Of a stretch of 64,000 bases of DNA, positions 25,809-36,531 are shown piece after piece. Source of the DNA: DASQFQ01 sp963730115. GTDB taxonomy: Bacteria > Actinomycetota > Thermoleophilia > Solirubrobacterales > Solirubrobacteraceae. How positions within the stretch are numbered: the first letter of the stretch is position 1; every line of letters starts with the position of its first letter. The notes beneath the pieces were generated by a model. The model saw only the letters and a list, made by a program, of their open reading frames with translations, was not told the DNA's origin and made no database searches. The position numbers were made by a program, and so were the translations under genes. The stretch is taken from positions 1-64,000 of the forward strand of contig CAVSQM010000009.1 in assembly GCA_963730115.1 (NCBI GenBank), in the 5' to 3' direction.

Positions 25809-26610
25809 CGACCTACCTCGGCGTCTGCGGGTGGCCGGTCGCCCACTCGCGGTCGCCGGCGATGCAGAACGCCGGGCTGCAGGCGGTGGGCCTCGACGAC
25901 TGGCAGTACCTCGCCCTGCCGCTGCCACCGGAGCTGTTCGCCGAAACCGTTCGCGCGCTGCCCGCGGCCGGGTTCCGCGGCGTCAACGTGACGATCCCGC
26001 ACAAGGAGGCCGCGCTCGCCGTCGCGGACGACGCGAGCGCCGCCGCGCGGGCGATCGGCGCCGCCAACACGCTCACCTTCGAGCGCGACGGCGCCATCAT
26101 CGCCGACAACACCGATGCGCCCGCCCTGCTGGAGCTCGTGCAGGGCGTCGTCGACCCCGCCGGGCGCCGCGCGCTGGTGCTCGGCGCGGGCGGCGGTGCA
26201 CGCGCCGCGGTCTGGGTGCTCGTGCAGGCCGGTGCCCAGGTCGAGCTGTGGAATCGGTCGCCCGAGCGGGCCACCGCGCTCGCCGAATCGCTCGGGGCGC
26301 GCTATAGCGCCGATCCCGGGTACGCCGACATCGTGGTGAACGCGACGTCAGTTGGCCTCGACCCCAACATTGATCCGTTCAAGGCCCTTCCGCTCAAGGC
26401 CGATACCTTCGAGACCGGAAGTTGCGTGATCGACATGGTCTACGGATCCGCCGAGACGCGATTCCTCCAAGCGGCACGTTCGCAAGGGGCACGCGTGATC
26501 GACGGACGGGAGATGTTGTTGGCACAAGGCGTTGCCTCGTTTGAGCGCTGGACCGGGAAGATGGCACCCCGTATGGCGATGCGGGAGGCCATCACAACAT
26601 CGCCAAGTCC

Positions 26611-26614
<4 letters not shown>
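25805..26614 (+). CDS. Shikimate dehydrogenase
   Basis: TTG at 25805 overlaps the mltG TGA and gives LTTYLGVCGWPVAHSRSPAM; no ATG or GTG exists closer to this conserved start. Substrate boxes are SHSRSP-like AHSRSPAMQNAG and GFRGVNVTIPHKEAAL with the catalytic Lys, then GAANTL and DNTDA. The NADP-binding part has ALVLGAGGGARAAVWVLVQA and NRSPERA, which suggests NADP preference. The C-terminus has LAQGVASFERWTG. It reduces 3-dehydroshikimate in the aromatic pathway; aroC, aroKB and aroQ lie at 56.7-59.8 kb. 269 residues. A sigma-28-like promoter for pilB lies inside this gene. Confidence 0.95.
26378..26406 (+). promoter_or_regulatory. Sigma-28-like promoter for pilB, inside aroE
   Basis: TTCAAG (26378-26383), exactly 15 nt, then GCCGATAC (26399-26406), 204 nt before the pilB start. 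Would let the pilus motor genes be expressed separately from mltG-aroE. Confidence 0.6.
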
Positions 26615-28419
<1,805 letters not shown>

Positions 28420-28434
28420 CGGAAGCTCGAGGCC

Positions 28435-28462
28435 TACAGGTCGCCCGCCGACCTGCCGATAC
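28435..28462 (+). promoter_or_regulatory. Sigma-28-like promoter for pilT
   Basis: TACAG (28435-28439), 15 nt, GCCGATAC (28455-28462), 11 nt before ATG 28474. The -10 part is perfect; the -35 part is the weakest of the set. Confidence 0.5.
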
Positions 28463-28473
28463 ACGAAACGGCC

Positions 28474-29574
28474 ATGAACTTCGACTTCTCCCAGATCCTT
28501 ATCGAGGTCGTCAGGCAGAAGGCGTCTGACCTCCACATCACCTCCGGCTCGCCGCCGATGCTGCGCAAGCGCGGCCAGCTCGTGCCGATGGAGGGGCTTC
28601 AGAACCTGACGCCCACCGACACGCGCGAGATCATCTACACGATCCTCAACTCGTCCCAGCGCCAGCGCCTGGAGACGGACTGGCAGCTCGACTTCGCCTA
28701 CTCCGTGCCCGGCCAGGGACGCTTCCGCGTCAACGCGTACTTCCAGCGAGGCTCGCTGGGCGCCGCCTTCCGCCTGATCCCGAACGAGACGGTGCCGATC
28801 GAGAAGCTCGGTCTGCCGCCGGTCGTCCGTGGCTTCGCCAAGAAGCCCCGCGGGATCGTGCTCGTCACGGGCCCGACGGGCTCCGGCAAGTCGACCACGC
28901 TGGCGTCGATCGTCAACGAGATCAACGAGACGCGCGACGACCACATCCTCACCATCGAGGACCCGATCGAGTTCCTGCACTCGCACAAGAAGTGCATCGT
29001 CAACCAGCGCGAGATCGGCACCGACGCGCAGACCTTCGCGATGGGCCTGAAGGCCGCGCTGCGCCAGGACCCCGACGTGATCCTCGTCGGCGAGATGCGC
29101 GACATGGAGACGATCGGCACGGCGCTGACCGCGGCGGAGACCGGCCACCTCGTCTTCGCGACGCTCCACACCCAGGACGCGCCGCAGACCGTCGATCGAA
29201 TCATCGACGTCTTCCCGCCCGAGCAGCAGGGCCAGGTTCGCGCCCAGCTGTCGATCGGCCTCCAGGGCATCGTCACCCAGACGCTCGTCCCGACCGCCGA
29301 CGGCACCGGCCGCTGCGTCGCGGCCGAGGTCCTCGTGCCCACCCCGGGCGTGCGGAACCTCATCCGCGAGGGCAAGACGCACCAGATCTACTCGCTCATC
29401 CAGACGGGCGCCCAGCACGGCATGCAGACGATGGACGCCTCGCTGGCCGGGCTCGTGAAGGCCGGGCACATCACGATGGCGACCGCCGAGTCGCGCTCCA
29501 GCCAGCCGGCCGAGCTGCGCCGCCTGGTGGAGAACACCGAAGATCTGCCCCAGCCGGTCCCGGTGGCTGCGTAA
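28474..29574 (+). CDS. Type IV pilus retraction ATPase PilT
   Basis: A 366-residue PilT: N-terminal PAS-like domain (SDLHITSGSPPMLRKRGQLV), Walker A GPTGSGKSTTLASIV (about 133), TIEDPIEFLHSHKKCIVNQR, Walker B DPDVILVGEMRDMETIGTAL, the His box TGHLVFATLHTQDAP, and the PilT-specific GVRNLIREGKTHQIYS equivalent of AIRNLIRE, required for retraction. It disassembles pilin from the base and allows twitching or DNA uptake. It lacks the tetracysteine of PilB. The ATG has its own sigma-28-like promoter. It overlaps pilC by one base. Confidence 0.96.
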   Translation: MNFDFSQILIEVVRQKASDLHITSGSPPMLRKRGQLVPMEGLQNLTPTDTREIIYTILNSSQRQRLETDWQLDFAYSVPGQGRFRVNAYFQRGSLGAAFRLIPNETVPIEKLGLPPVVRGFAKKPRGIVLVTGPTGSGKSTTLASIVNEINETRDDHILTIEDPIEFLHSHKKCIVNQREIGTDAQTFAMGLKAALRQDPDVILVGEMRDMETIGTALTAAETGHLVFATLHTQDAPQTVDRIIDVFPPEQQGQVRAQLSIGLQGIVTQTLVPTADGTGRCVAAEVLVPTPGVRNLIREGKTHQIYSLIQTGAQHGMQTMDASLAGLVKAGHITMATAESRSSQPAELRRLVENTEDLPQPVPVAA

Positions 29575-30794
29575 TGGCCGCCGCGGCGACGTTCACCTAC
29601 AAGGCCGTCGACGGCGCCGGCCTGCCCTCCGAGGGCACGGTCCAGGGCGCCAGCCAATCGGCGGTGATGGAGGAGCTCAAGAACCGCGGGCTCCAGGTCA
29701 TGCGGCTCGACGAGAAGAAGAGCGGCATGAAGATGGAGCTTCGGCTCATGCCGAAGCGCGTCAAGGCGGCCGAGCTCACGATCATGACCCGCCAGCTGGC
29801 GACCATGGTCTCCTCCGGCATGACGCTGCTGCGCGCGTTCTACGTGCTCGAGGATCAGGTCGAGAACGAGAAGTTCAAGGAGGTGCTCGGCTCCGTCCGT
29901 GAGGACATCGAGTCCGGCCTCAACTTCTCCGACGCCCTCGACAGGCACCCGAAGGTGTTCGGCCCGCTGTACGTCGCGATGATCCGGGCCGGCGAGGCCG
30001 GAGGCGTGCTCGAGCAGTCGCTCGACCGCACCGCCGACCAGCTCGAGAAGGACGACGAGCTCAGGCGTCAGGTCAAGGGCGCCATGGCCTACCCGGCCGT
30101 CGTGCTGACCTTCGCGCTCGGCACGCTGCTCGGCCTGATCGCGTTCATCGTCCCCGTGTTCGTGGGGATCTTCAAGGACTTCGGCGGCAAGCTGCCGCTC
30201 ATCACCCAGTTCACGGTGAACCTCTCGAACTTCGTCACGGGCTACTGGTACGTCCTGATCATCGGCTCGGTGGCCGGCGTGGTCGCCTTCCGCAAGTGGA
30301 AGAAGTCCTCGTGGGGCCGCCCGCAGTGGGACAAGTTCCGCCTGCGCCTGCCGGTCAACATCGGCAAGACGGTGCAGAAGATCGCGCTCGCGCGCTGGTC
30401 GCGCACGTTCTCGGCGCTCTACTCCGCCGGCGTGCCGATCATGCAGGCGATCGAGGTGACGGGCAAGACCGCCGGCAACACGGTCGTCGAGCGCGCCATG
30501 GACGACGTCATCGCCTCGGTCAAGTCCGGCGGCTCGATCTCGGCCCCGCTGCGCGAGGCCCCGATCTTCCCCGGCATGGTCGCCCAGATGATCGCCGTCG
30601 GCGAGGAGACCGGCAACCTGGACACGATGCTGACCAAGGTCGCCGACTTCTACGAGGCCGAGGTCGCCGCCGCGATCAAGGCGATGACCTCGATCCTCGA
30701 GCCCGTGATGATCGTGCTCGTGGGCGGCATCGTCGGCTTCATCGTCGTCGCGATGTACATGCCGATGTTCAAGGTCTACGAGGCGATCCAGTAA
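29574..30794 (+). CDS. Type IV pilus inner-membrane platform protein PilC
   Basis: A 406-residue GspF/PilC protein. Two homologous T2SSF cytoplasmic domains: LTIMTRQLATMVSSGMTLLR and FKEVLGSVREDIESGLNFSD with GEAGG in the first; RWSRTFSALYSAGVPIMQAI and GMVAQMIAVGEETGNLDTML in the second. Membrane helices are VVLTFALGTLLGLIAFIVPV, YWYVLIIGSVAGVVAF and a C-terminal PVMIVLVGGIVGFIVVAMYM. It couples PilB and PilT motors to the growing pilus. ATG 29574 overlaps the pilT TAA. A perfect terminator hairpin follows, closing the mltG-aroE-pilBTC block. Confidence 0.96.
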   Translation: MAAAATFTYKAVDGAGLPSEGTVQGASQSAVMEELKNRGLQVMRLDEKKSGMKMELRLMPKRVKAAELTIMTRQLATMVSSGMTLLRAFYVLEDQVENEKFKEVLGSVREDIESGLNFSDALDRHPKVFGPLYVAMIRAGEAGGVLEQSLDRTADQLEKDDELRRQVKGAMAYPAVVLTFALGTLLGLIAFIVPVFVGIFKDFGGKLPLITQFTVNLSNFVTGYWYVLIIGSVAGVVAFRKWKKSSWGRPQWDKFRLRLPVNIGKTVQKIALARWSRTFSALYSAGVPIMQAIEVTGKTAGNTVVERAMDDVIASVKSGGSISAPLREAPIFPGMVAQMIAVGEETGNLDTMLTKVADFYEAEVAAAIKAMTSILEPVMIVLVGGIVGFIVVAMYMPMFKVYEAIQ

Positions 30795-30821
30795 GCGGTC
30801 ACTGGTTCGGAAGTCGTAGTG

Positions 30822-30849
30822 CGAGAGGCGCCCTCCGGGGCGCCTCTCG
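30822..30849 (+). terminator. Terminator after pilC
   Basis: 12-bp perfect stem CGAGAGGCGCCC / GGGCGCCTCTCG with loop TCCG, followed by TCGTTCTG. Other stems in the window (52002, 62650) are followed by a similar GTCGTT tail. Confidence 0.8.
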
Positions 30850-30860
30850 TCGTTCTGCCC

Positions 30861-30866
30861 TAACCT
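30861..30866 (+). promoter_or_regulatory. TAACCT -10 box before the GTPase gene
   Basis: TAACCT ends 7 nt before an ATG at 30874 that opens a 34-codon upstream frame. A transcript starting here would have a 58-nt leader before the GTPase start at 30932. Confidence 0.4.
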
Positions 30867-30873
30867 GGCTTCC

Positions 30874-30978
30874 ATGAGGCCAGCGCTCATGTCCAAACCC
30901 ACCCCGATCCGTTCGGAGGACATGACGCGCTGTGAGAATCCTCAATCTGGGCATCCTCGCCCACGTAGACGCCGGTAA
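30874..30978 (+). CDS. Possible 34-codon leader peptide overlapping the GTPase start
   Basis: ATG at 30874 has a TAACCT box at the leaderless distance. The frame MRPALMSKPTPIRSEDMTRC runs to TAA at 30976-30978, overlapping the first 47 bases of the ribosomal-protection-type GTPase in another frame. It ends with a run of arginine codons. Ribosome stalling in such a leader could control the downstream gene, but no homologue is known to me. It may instead be untranslated leader. Confidence 0.25.
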   Translation: MRPALMSKPTPIRSEDMTRCENPQSGHPRPRRRR

Positions 30979-32846
30979 GACCACGCTGACCGAACGCCTG
31001 CTGCACGACGCAGGCGTCATCGACGAGCTCGGCAGTGTCGACGCCGGCAACACCACAACCGACTCGCTCGCGCTGGAACGCCGGCGCGGCATCACGATCA
31101 AGGCCGCGGTGGCGTCGTTCACCGCCGGCGACGTCACCGTCAACCTGATCGACACCCCCGGCCACCCGGACTTCATCGCCGAGGTGGAGCGGGTCCTGTC
31201 CGTGCTCGACGGCGCGGTGCTCGTCGTGTCCGCGGTCGAGGGCGTGCAGGCGCAGACGCGCGTGCTGATGCGTGCGCTGCAGCGCCTGCGCATCCCGGTG
31301 GTCGTGTTCGTCAACAAGACCGACCGGCGGGGCGCCGACCCCGCGCGGGTGCTGCGCGAGATCGGGGAGAAGCTCAGCCCGGCCGCGGTCGCGGCGGATG
31401 ACGAGCGGGCGCTCGCCGAGCTGCTCGCCGACCGGGACGACGCCCTGCTCGAGGCCTATGTCGAGACCGGCGCGGCGCTGCCGCAGGGCGCGGCTCCGCG
31501 GCGCGCTGGCAACTCAGGTCCGGCGCGGCCGCGTGCATCCGGTGTACGTCGGCTCGGCCCGCACCGGCGCGGGCGTCGACGCGCTCGTGGCCGGCATCAC
31601 CGCGCTGCTGCCGGCGAGCGAGGGCGACGGCGGCGCGGCGCCCTCAGGCACCGTGTTCAAGATCGAGCGCGGGCCGGCGGGGGAGAAGGTCGCCTACGTG
31701 CGGATGTTCTCCGGCGCCGTCCGCACGCGCGACCGCCTCGACGGCGCGAAGGTCACCGCCATCAGCGTGTTCGACGGCGGCGACTTCGTGCCCCGCGACG
31801 AGGTGGCGGCGGGCGAGATCGGCAAGCTCTGGGGCCTGGCCGACGTGCGCATCGGCGACCCGATCGGCGACCGGCCCGGCGGGGCGGCGCAGCCTTCGTT
31901 CGCGCCGCCGACGCTCGAGACCGTCGTCGAGCCGTGCACGCCCGCCGACCGCCGCGACCTGCGCGTCGCGCTCGACCAGCTCGCCGAGCAGGACCCGCTG
32001 ATCGGCCTGCGCCAGGACGACGTGCGGCAGGAGATCTCGGTCTCGCTCTACGGCGAGGTCCAGAAGGAGGTCATCCAGGCCACGCTGGCCGACGACTTCG
32101 GCGTCGACGTCACGTTCCGCGAGACGACGACGATCTGCATCGAGCGCCCCGCCGGGAGCGGCGCCGCGCACGAGATCATCGACACCGACCCGAACCCGTT
32201 CCTGGCCACCGTCGGGTTGCGCGTCGAACCGGCGCCGCCGGGCAGCGGCGTGCGGTTCGCGCTCGAGGTCGAGCTCGGCTCGATGCCGCCGGCGTTCTTC
32301 ACCGCGGTCGCGGAGACCGTGCACGCGACGCTCGAGCAGGGCCTGCGCGGCTGGCGCGTCACCGACTGCGCCGTGGCGATGACCCACTCGGGCTTCTGGG
32401 CGCGCCAGAGCCACGCGCACGCGACGTTCGACAAGAGCATGTCGAGCACCGCCCGCGACTTCCGGCAGCTGACCCCGCTCGTGCTGATGGAGGCGCTGCG
32501 GCAGGCGGGCACGCGCGTGCTCGAGCCGGTGCACCGGTTCGCGCTCGAGCTGCCGGCCGACGCGCTCGGCCCGGTGCTGCCGCTGATCGGCAGGCTCGGC
32601 GGCGTGCCGTTCGCGCCCGCGCTCGACGGGCCGGCCTGCCGCCTCGAGGGGGACATCCCGGCCGCGCGCGTGCACGAGCTGCGCCGGCAGCTGCCGGGCA
32701 TGACCCGCGGCGAGGCGCTGCTCGAGTCCGCCTTCGACCGCTACGAGCCGGTCCGCGGCCCGGCGCCCAGCCGGCCGCGGACCGACGACAACCCCCTCGA
32801 TCGCGAGGAGTATCTCCGGCGCGTCAGCGGGCGTCGTGGAAGATGA
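30932..32846 (+). CDS. Ribosomal-protection-type translational GTPase (TetM/Otr(A)-like), one insertion
   Basis: GTG 30932 has GGAGGA 11 bases upstream and encodes MRILNLGILAHVDAGKTTLT, the standard opening of Tet(M)/Otr(A) proteins. Also visible are RRRGITIKAAVASF (switch I), LIDTPGHPDFIAEV (G3) and VVFVNKTDRRG (G4). An extra G at about 31496 shifts the frame. The remaining domains II-V continue in the next frame, including PLIGLRQDDVRQEISVSLYG, TTTICIERPAGSGAA and TDCAVAMTHSGFWARQSHAH, the domain IV loops that contact the ribosome. About 637 residues when corrected. Such proteins dislodge tetracycline-type drugs from the ribosome; chromosomal homologues in actinobacteria are not all resistance genes. 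Its end overlaps the oxygenase gene convergently by 23 bases. Confidence 0.88.
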
Positions 32847-33552
32847 TCCCGAGCGCGGTGCGGCTGCCGGCGGTGATCGTGCTGACGCCGTGGCGCATGC
32901 CGACGCGGTGGTAGCCGCGCTTGCCGGCGTTCGGCCGCACCTGCGTCGGGAAGATCACGAACGCGCCGCGCGGCGGGGTCAGCACGTGGGCGCGCGACTG
33001 TGCCCGCGGCCGCTGCTCGAGCAGGACGAGCTGGCCGCCCTCGTAGTCGGCGCCCGCCTCGGACAGCACGGTCAGCACCTGGAACGGGAAGTAGACGTCG
33101 CCGTAGAGGTCCTGGTGCAGCGCGTTCCAGTCGCCCTCGCCGTAGCGCAGGATGAGCGGCGTCGGGCGCTCCTGGCCCGCGGCACGGCAGCGCTCGAGCA
33201 GCTGCTCGTGGTCGGGCGGGAACGCGTCGGCGGCGCCGCCGAGCCGCTCCGACCAGGTGTTGGCGACGGGCGCGAGGTGGCCGTAGAACCCGCTGCGCAG
33301 TGCGCCGATCGGGTCCGGCAGCGGGTGGTCGAAGTAGCGGTAGCGGCCGTCGCCGAAGCGGTGGCGGGCCATGTCGATCGTCGAGCGGAAGTGCCCGCCG
33401 TCGAACAGCGCGGCGAGCTCGTCGCACTCGGCGGCGCCGAGCAGCGGCTCCGTCACGGCGAAGCCGTCGGCGTCGAGGCGGTCGGTGAGCGCGGCCCAGT
33501 CGAGCGCGTCGACGCGCTCGGCGACCGGGCGGGCGGCGGTGATGGTCGTCAT
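32824..33552 (-). CDS. 2-oxoglutarate/Fe(II)-dependent oxygenase family protein
   Basis: A 242-residue double-stranded beta-helix enzyme. The iron ligands are visible: NALHQDLYGDVYFPFQ gives H-x-D, and the distal His is in YHRVGMRHGVSTITAG, followed by RTALGIIFHDAR with the Arg that would bind 2-oxoglutarate. The middle has GGQLVLLEQRP and RGAFVIFPTQVRP. Substrate is not deducible; relatives hydroxylate proline or other protein side chains, or small molecules. ATG 33552; the gap to the next minus gene is 36 bases, so it may share a transcript with the RsbA-type regulator upstream. Confidence 0.85.
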   Translation of the reverse strand: MTTITAARPVAERVDALDWAALTDRLDADGFAVTEPLLGAAECDELAALFDGGHFRSTIDMARHRFGDGRYRYFDHPLPDPIGALRSGFYGHLAPVANTWSERLGGAADAFPPDHEQLLERCRAAGQERPTPLILRYGEGDWNALHQDLYGDVYFPFQVLTVLSEAGADYEGGQLVLLEQRPRAQSRAHVLTPPRGAFVIFPTQVRPNAGKRGYHRVGMRHGVSTITAGSRTALGIIFHDAR

Positions 33553-33588
33553 GACCCTGCAACGCGCGACGATGCGCCCGCGTGAGGC

Positions 33589-34509
33589 TCAGTCGGCGCG
33601 CAGGTGCAGCCGCACGACCGCGCCGTCGGGCAGCGTGCGCAGCTGGACGAGGTCGCACAGCTGGTTGGCCAGCCACAGGCCCCAGCCGCCGCCGTCCTCG
33701 AGCGCGGGTCGCGCCCGGCCGGCGAGCGGCTGATCGAGCCGGCCGCGGTCGCTGACCTCGCAGACCACGGTGTCGCCGTCATGCCAGACGCGCAGCACGC
33801 CCTCGCCGCCGCCGTGGCGGATGCTGTTGGTGGCGACCTCGTGCGTCGCGAGGACGAGGTCGCCCGCGCGCAGCTCGGAGACGCCGGCCTGGCGCGCGTG
33901 CTCGGCCACCAGCGCGCGGATGCTCACGAGCGTCTCCGACGCGATGCGGTGCGCCTCCGGGTCGCCGGGCGCCGGCGGGAGCGGGGCGGAGAACTGCGGC
34001 GGCGGGTCGGCGTGCCCGCGGTAGTGCTCGTTTCTCGCGGCGCCGACCCACGGGTGGGAGAGCTCGGCCTCCTCGATCACGTCGCGGTCGAGGTGGGCGG
34101 CGTCGTACGGGCACTGCAGATGGAAGCCGTCGGCGGTCTCGAAGGCGTGGTTGAGCAGCGCCTCGTGGCATTGGCACTCGACGAGCTCGGCCGGCGTGCG
34201 GCCGGGCCAGATCGGCTCGCCGACGCCGCGCAGCAGCCCGGAGCGGCCCGCCACGAAGTCGCGCCACGCGGGGATGATGCAGGCCGGGTTGTGGCCGATG
34301 TCGCCCATGTCCGCCCACTCGACCTGCTCTGCCGCGGCGCCGAGGCGGTGCTGGAGCGCGTGCAGCTTGGGCGCCTGGAGCGCGACCATCACCGGCTCGC
34401 CCTGGGCGACGCCTTCTGCAACGAACGGGGCGACGCGGTCGAGGAACGCTTCGGGGCCTGCGTAGAAGACGGCTTCGTGACGGAAGCCGTCGGTCGCGAG
34501 CATGCTCAC
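33589..34509 (-). CDS. RsbA-type anti-sigma regulator: MEDS domain plus HATPase
   Basis: The N-terminal about 170 residues (HEAVFYAGPEAFLDRVAPFV, GEPVMVALQAPKLHALQHRL) match the MEDS domain, found in methanogen/methylotroph sensors. QCHEALLNHAFE and the Cys-containing HLQCPYDAAHL follow. The C-terminal 120 residues form a GHKL ATPase domain of the RsbW/SpoIIAB class: LVLATHEVATNSIRHGGGEG (N box), DRGRLDQPL and GGGWGLWLANQLCDLVQLRT (G box). No His-kinase phosphoacceptor helix is present, consistent with an anti-sigma factor kinase. Start is GTG 34509 or ATG 34503. It may control a stress sigma factor elsewhere. Confidence 0.85.
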   Translation of the reverse strand: MSMLATDGFRHEAVFYAGPEAFLDRVAPFVAEGVAQGEPVMVALQAPKLHALQHRLGAAAEQVEWADMGDIGHNPACIIPAWRDFVAGRSGLLRGVGEPIWPGRTPAELVECQCHEALLNHAFETADGFHLQCPYDAAHLDRDVIEEAELSHPWVGAARNEHYRGHADPPPQFSAPLPPAPGDPEAHRIASETLVSIRALVAEHARQAGVSELRAGDLVLATHEVATNSIRHGGGEGVLRVWHDGDTVVCEVSDRGRLDQPLAGRARPALEDGGGWGLWLANQLCDLVQLRTLPDGAVVRLHLRAD

Positions 34510-34555
34510 TGGAGCACAAGCCTACCTTCCCTGACGGCTATGGCAAGCTTCGTCA

Positions 34556-35788
34556 ATGTGGAAGATCGGCGCGTTGGCGCTGCTCCTGGCGGCAGGCCTT
34601 GCCGCTGCGGCGCCCGCACGCGCCGCTGACCCGGGGCGCTGGCGGGTCACGGGGACGACCACCCTGCCGCTCGTCTACTACCAGGGCGTCACCGTCGACC
34701 CGGCGCGGAACCTGTACTTCGACGGCGTCTTCGTCGGCCTCTATCGGACCGACAGCGGCTTCAACGAGACCGGCCGCAACGATGACGTGATCCCGCCCGA
34801 GGTGCGCCTGCAGGAGGGCTACAACCACATCGGAGACATCAGCTGGGACGACGGCGAGGGCGGCCGCATCCTGCTGCCGCTCGAGTGCTACGTCCCGAAC
34901 GGGCCGAACGGCGGCAATCCGTGCCTCCACGGCTCGATCGGGGTCGCCGACCCGGCCACGCTGCAGTTGCGCTACTACGTGAAGCTCGACCCCGCCGAGA
35001 TCCCGAAGGCGATGTGGAACGAGGTGTCGCCCGACGGCTCGCTGGTCTGGACGTCGAGCGGCGACGACCTGCTCGCCTACCGCGCCGCGGACATCACGGT
35101 CGCCAACGCCGCTCCCGGGCACGCGCCGATCCACTCCGTGCGGCGGCTGGCCGGCGCGGTGCCGCCGAGCGGCATCACCGGCGCGACGTTCATCGGCGGG
35201 CGGCTGTACGTCGCCGGCCAGGGCGGCGGGCCGTTCCGCGTGTGGTCGATCGACCTCGCCGACGGCTCGCGCCGGCTCGAGATCGAGCGCAAGATCGTGG
35301 GGGAGTCGGAGGGGCTCGTGACCGCGCGGGTCAAGGGCGGCACGCTGAGCTGGCTGATCCAGCCGTTCGACCCGGGCGGCGGGAAGCCGACCTACCGGAA
35401 GGACCGCGCGACGCTGCTGAGCTTCCGCTCGGTCGGCGGCCGCGACGGCGACGCGGCGGCGGGCGACGGCGCCGGGCTCTCGCCTGCGATCCGCTTCCTG
35501 CGGCGGTCGCGGACGACGGTGCTGAAGCGGCGCGGGTTCGCCGCCCGCGTGCTGTGCCCCGAGGGCTGCACGGCGCGGCTCGAGGTGCGCCGCGGGCGGC
35601 AGGTGCTGGCGCGGACGACCAAGCGGGCCACCACGGGCCGCGCCGCGCTCGCGCGGGTGAAGCTGACGCGGGCCGGGCGACGGGTGCTGCGCACGCGGCC
35701 GGAACGGCTACGGCTGACGCTCCGGGCGACGCTGACGCCGCCGTCCGGGACGGCGGTGCGGCGGACCGCGAAGCGCCGCCTGCGCTAG
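34556..35788 (+). CDS. Secreted beta-propeller-like protein with basic C-terminal domain
   Basis: A clear signal peptide (MWKIGALALLLAAGLAAAAPARA) is followed by a region of about 280 residues with repeated strand patterns: LYFDGVFVGLYRTDSGFNET, YNHIGDISWDDGEGGRILLP, LQLRYYVKLDPAEIPKAMWN, LVWTSSGDDLLAYRAADIT and RLYVAGQGGGPFRVWSIDLA. This repeat pattern is compatible with a beta propeller, though I recognise no named family. The last 100 residues are Arg-rich with two cysteines (CPEGCTARLEVRRG), a C-terminal module common in secreted proteins of this order. 410 residues. It is divergent from the RsbA gene and convergent with fluC. Confidence 0.75.
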   Translation: MWKIGALALLLAAGLAAAAPARAADPGRWRVTGTTTLPLVYYQGVTVDPARNLYFDGVFVGLYRTDSGFNETGRNDDVIPPEVRLQEGYNHIGDISWDDGEGGRILLPLECYVPNGPNGGNPCLHGSIGVADPATLQLRYYVKLDPAEIPKAMWNEVSPDGSLVWTSSGDDLLAYRAADITVANAAPGHAPIHSVRRLAGAVPPSGITGATFIGGRLYVAGQGGGPFRVWSIDLADGSRRLEIERKIVGESEGLVTARVKGGTLSWLIQPFDPGGGKPTYRKDRATLLSFRSVGGRDGDAAAGDGAGLSPAIRFLRRSRTTVLKRRGFAARVLCPEGCTARLEVRRGRQVLARTTKRATTGRAALARVKLTRAGRRVLRTRPERLRLTLRATLTPPSGTAVRRTAKRRLR

Positions 35789-36132
35789 CTGAGCAGCCTC
35801 CCCAGCCAGACCGCCGCGAGCCCGAGTACCAGGGAGCCGAGCAGATTGACGGCCGCCGCCCGCCGCCGCCCTTGCAGCCACAGCCGATCGGAGTCGAGCA
35901 TCCACGTGCTGAAGGTCGTGTAGGCGCCGAGGAAGCCGGTCGCGACGAGGCGCCGCGCGTCCCCGTCGAGCTCCGCCCCCGCCACCACGCCGAGCGCGAA
36001 CGCGCCCGTCAGGTTGACGACCAGGATGCCGGCGGGGAAGCCGTGGTGGACATGCGCCGAGACGCGGCCGTCGAGCCACCAGCGCGCGAGCGCGCCCGCG
36101 CCGCCGAGCAGGGCGATCCCGAGCCAGGTCAC
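35785..36132 (-). CDS. Fluoride channel FluC (CrcB), second of a pair
   Basis: GTG 36132 overlaps the stop of the upstream fluC by four bases. 115 residues with four helices. GGAGALARWWLDGRV, ILVVNLTGAFALGVVAGA (the Asn of the pore) and TGFLGAYTTFSTWMLD (conserved FTTFST-type Phe box) mark the Fluc family. These small proteins assemble as dual-topology or heteromeric dimers and export fluoride. Pairs of adjacent fluC genes usually form obligate heterodimers with opposite orientation. The end overlaps the convergent secreted-protein gene by four bases. Confidence 0.92.
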   Translation of the reverse strand: MTWLGIALLGGAGALARWWLDGRVSAHVHHGFPAGILVVNLTGAFALGVVAGAELDGDARRLVATGFLGAYTTFSTWMLDSDRLWLQGRRRAAAVNLLGSLVLGLAAVWLGRLLS

Positions 36133-36497
36133 CGGCGGCCCGCCAGCCGCCGCCCCAGCAGCACCGCGGCGAGCCCGAGTGCGAGGCTCGCTGCCGCGTA
36201 GCCCAGCGCGACCGCCACGGACCCGCGATCGAGCAGCTCGAGCAGCTCGAGCTGGAGCCCCGAGAACGTCGTCAGCGCACCGCAGACGCCGGTGGCCAGG
36301 AACGCACGCCGCGGCCCGCGGCGCAGCGCCGCCGCCACCCACCCGAGCACGAACGCGCCCGCGAGGTTGGCGGCGAACGTCGCCCACGGCCAGCCGCCCG
36401 CCGACACCGGCAGCGCCTCCACCAGCCCGGCGCGCCCGAGCGCGCCGAGGCAGCCGCCGGCGAACACGGCGACCGGCTCCCGGGCCCACTCGCGCAC
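36129..36497 (-). CDS. Fluoride channel FluC (CrcB), first of a pair
   Basis: The GTG at 36497 is chosen since it gives a 122-residue protein starting just before the first helix and lies 7 nt after a TACCGT box; the longer frame to 36554 would cross the divergent GNAT gene. VFAGGCLGALGRAGLVEAL, FAANLAGAFVLGWVAAAL with the pore Asn, and TGVCGALTTFSGLQLE match FluC. With the next gene it should form a heterodimeric fluoride channel. No fluoride riboswitch can fit before this leaderless-looking start. Confidence 0.92.
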   Translation of the reverse strand: MREWAREPVAVFAGGCLGALGRAGLVEALPVSAGGWPWATFAANLAGAFVLGWVAAALRRGPRRAFLATGVCGALTTFSGLQLELLELLDRGSVAVALGYAAASLALGLAAVLLGRRLAGRR

Positions 36498-36504
36498 GGC
36501 GGCG

Positions 36505-36510
36505 ACGGTA
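36505..36510 (-). promoter_or_regulatory. TACCGT -10 box for the fluC pair, leaderless type
   Basis: On the minus strand TACCGT ends 7 nt before GTG 36497. It lies back-to-back with the start region of the GNAT gene. Confidence 0.5.
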
Positions 36511-36531
36511 GCGGCTCGCTTAGATGAAGGG

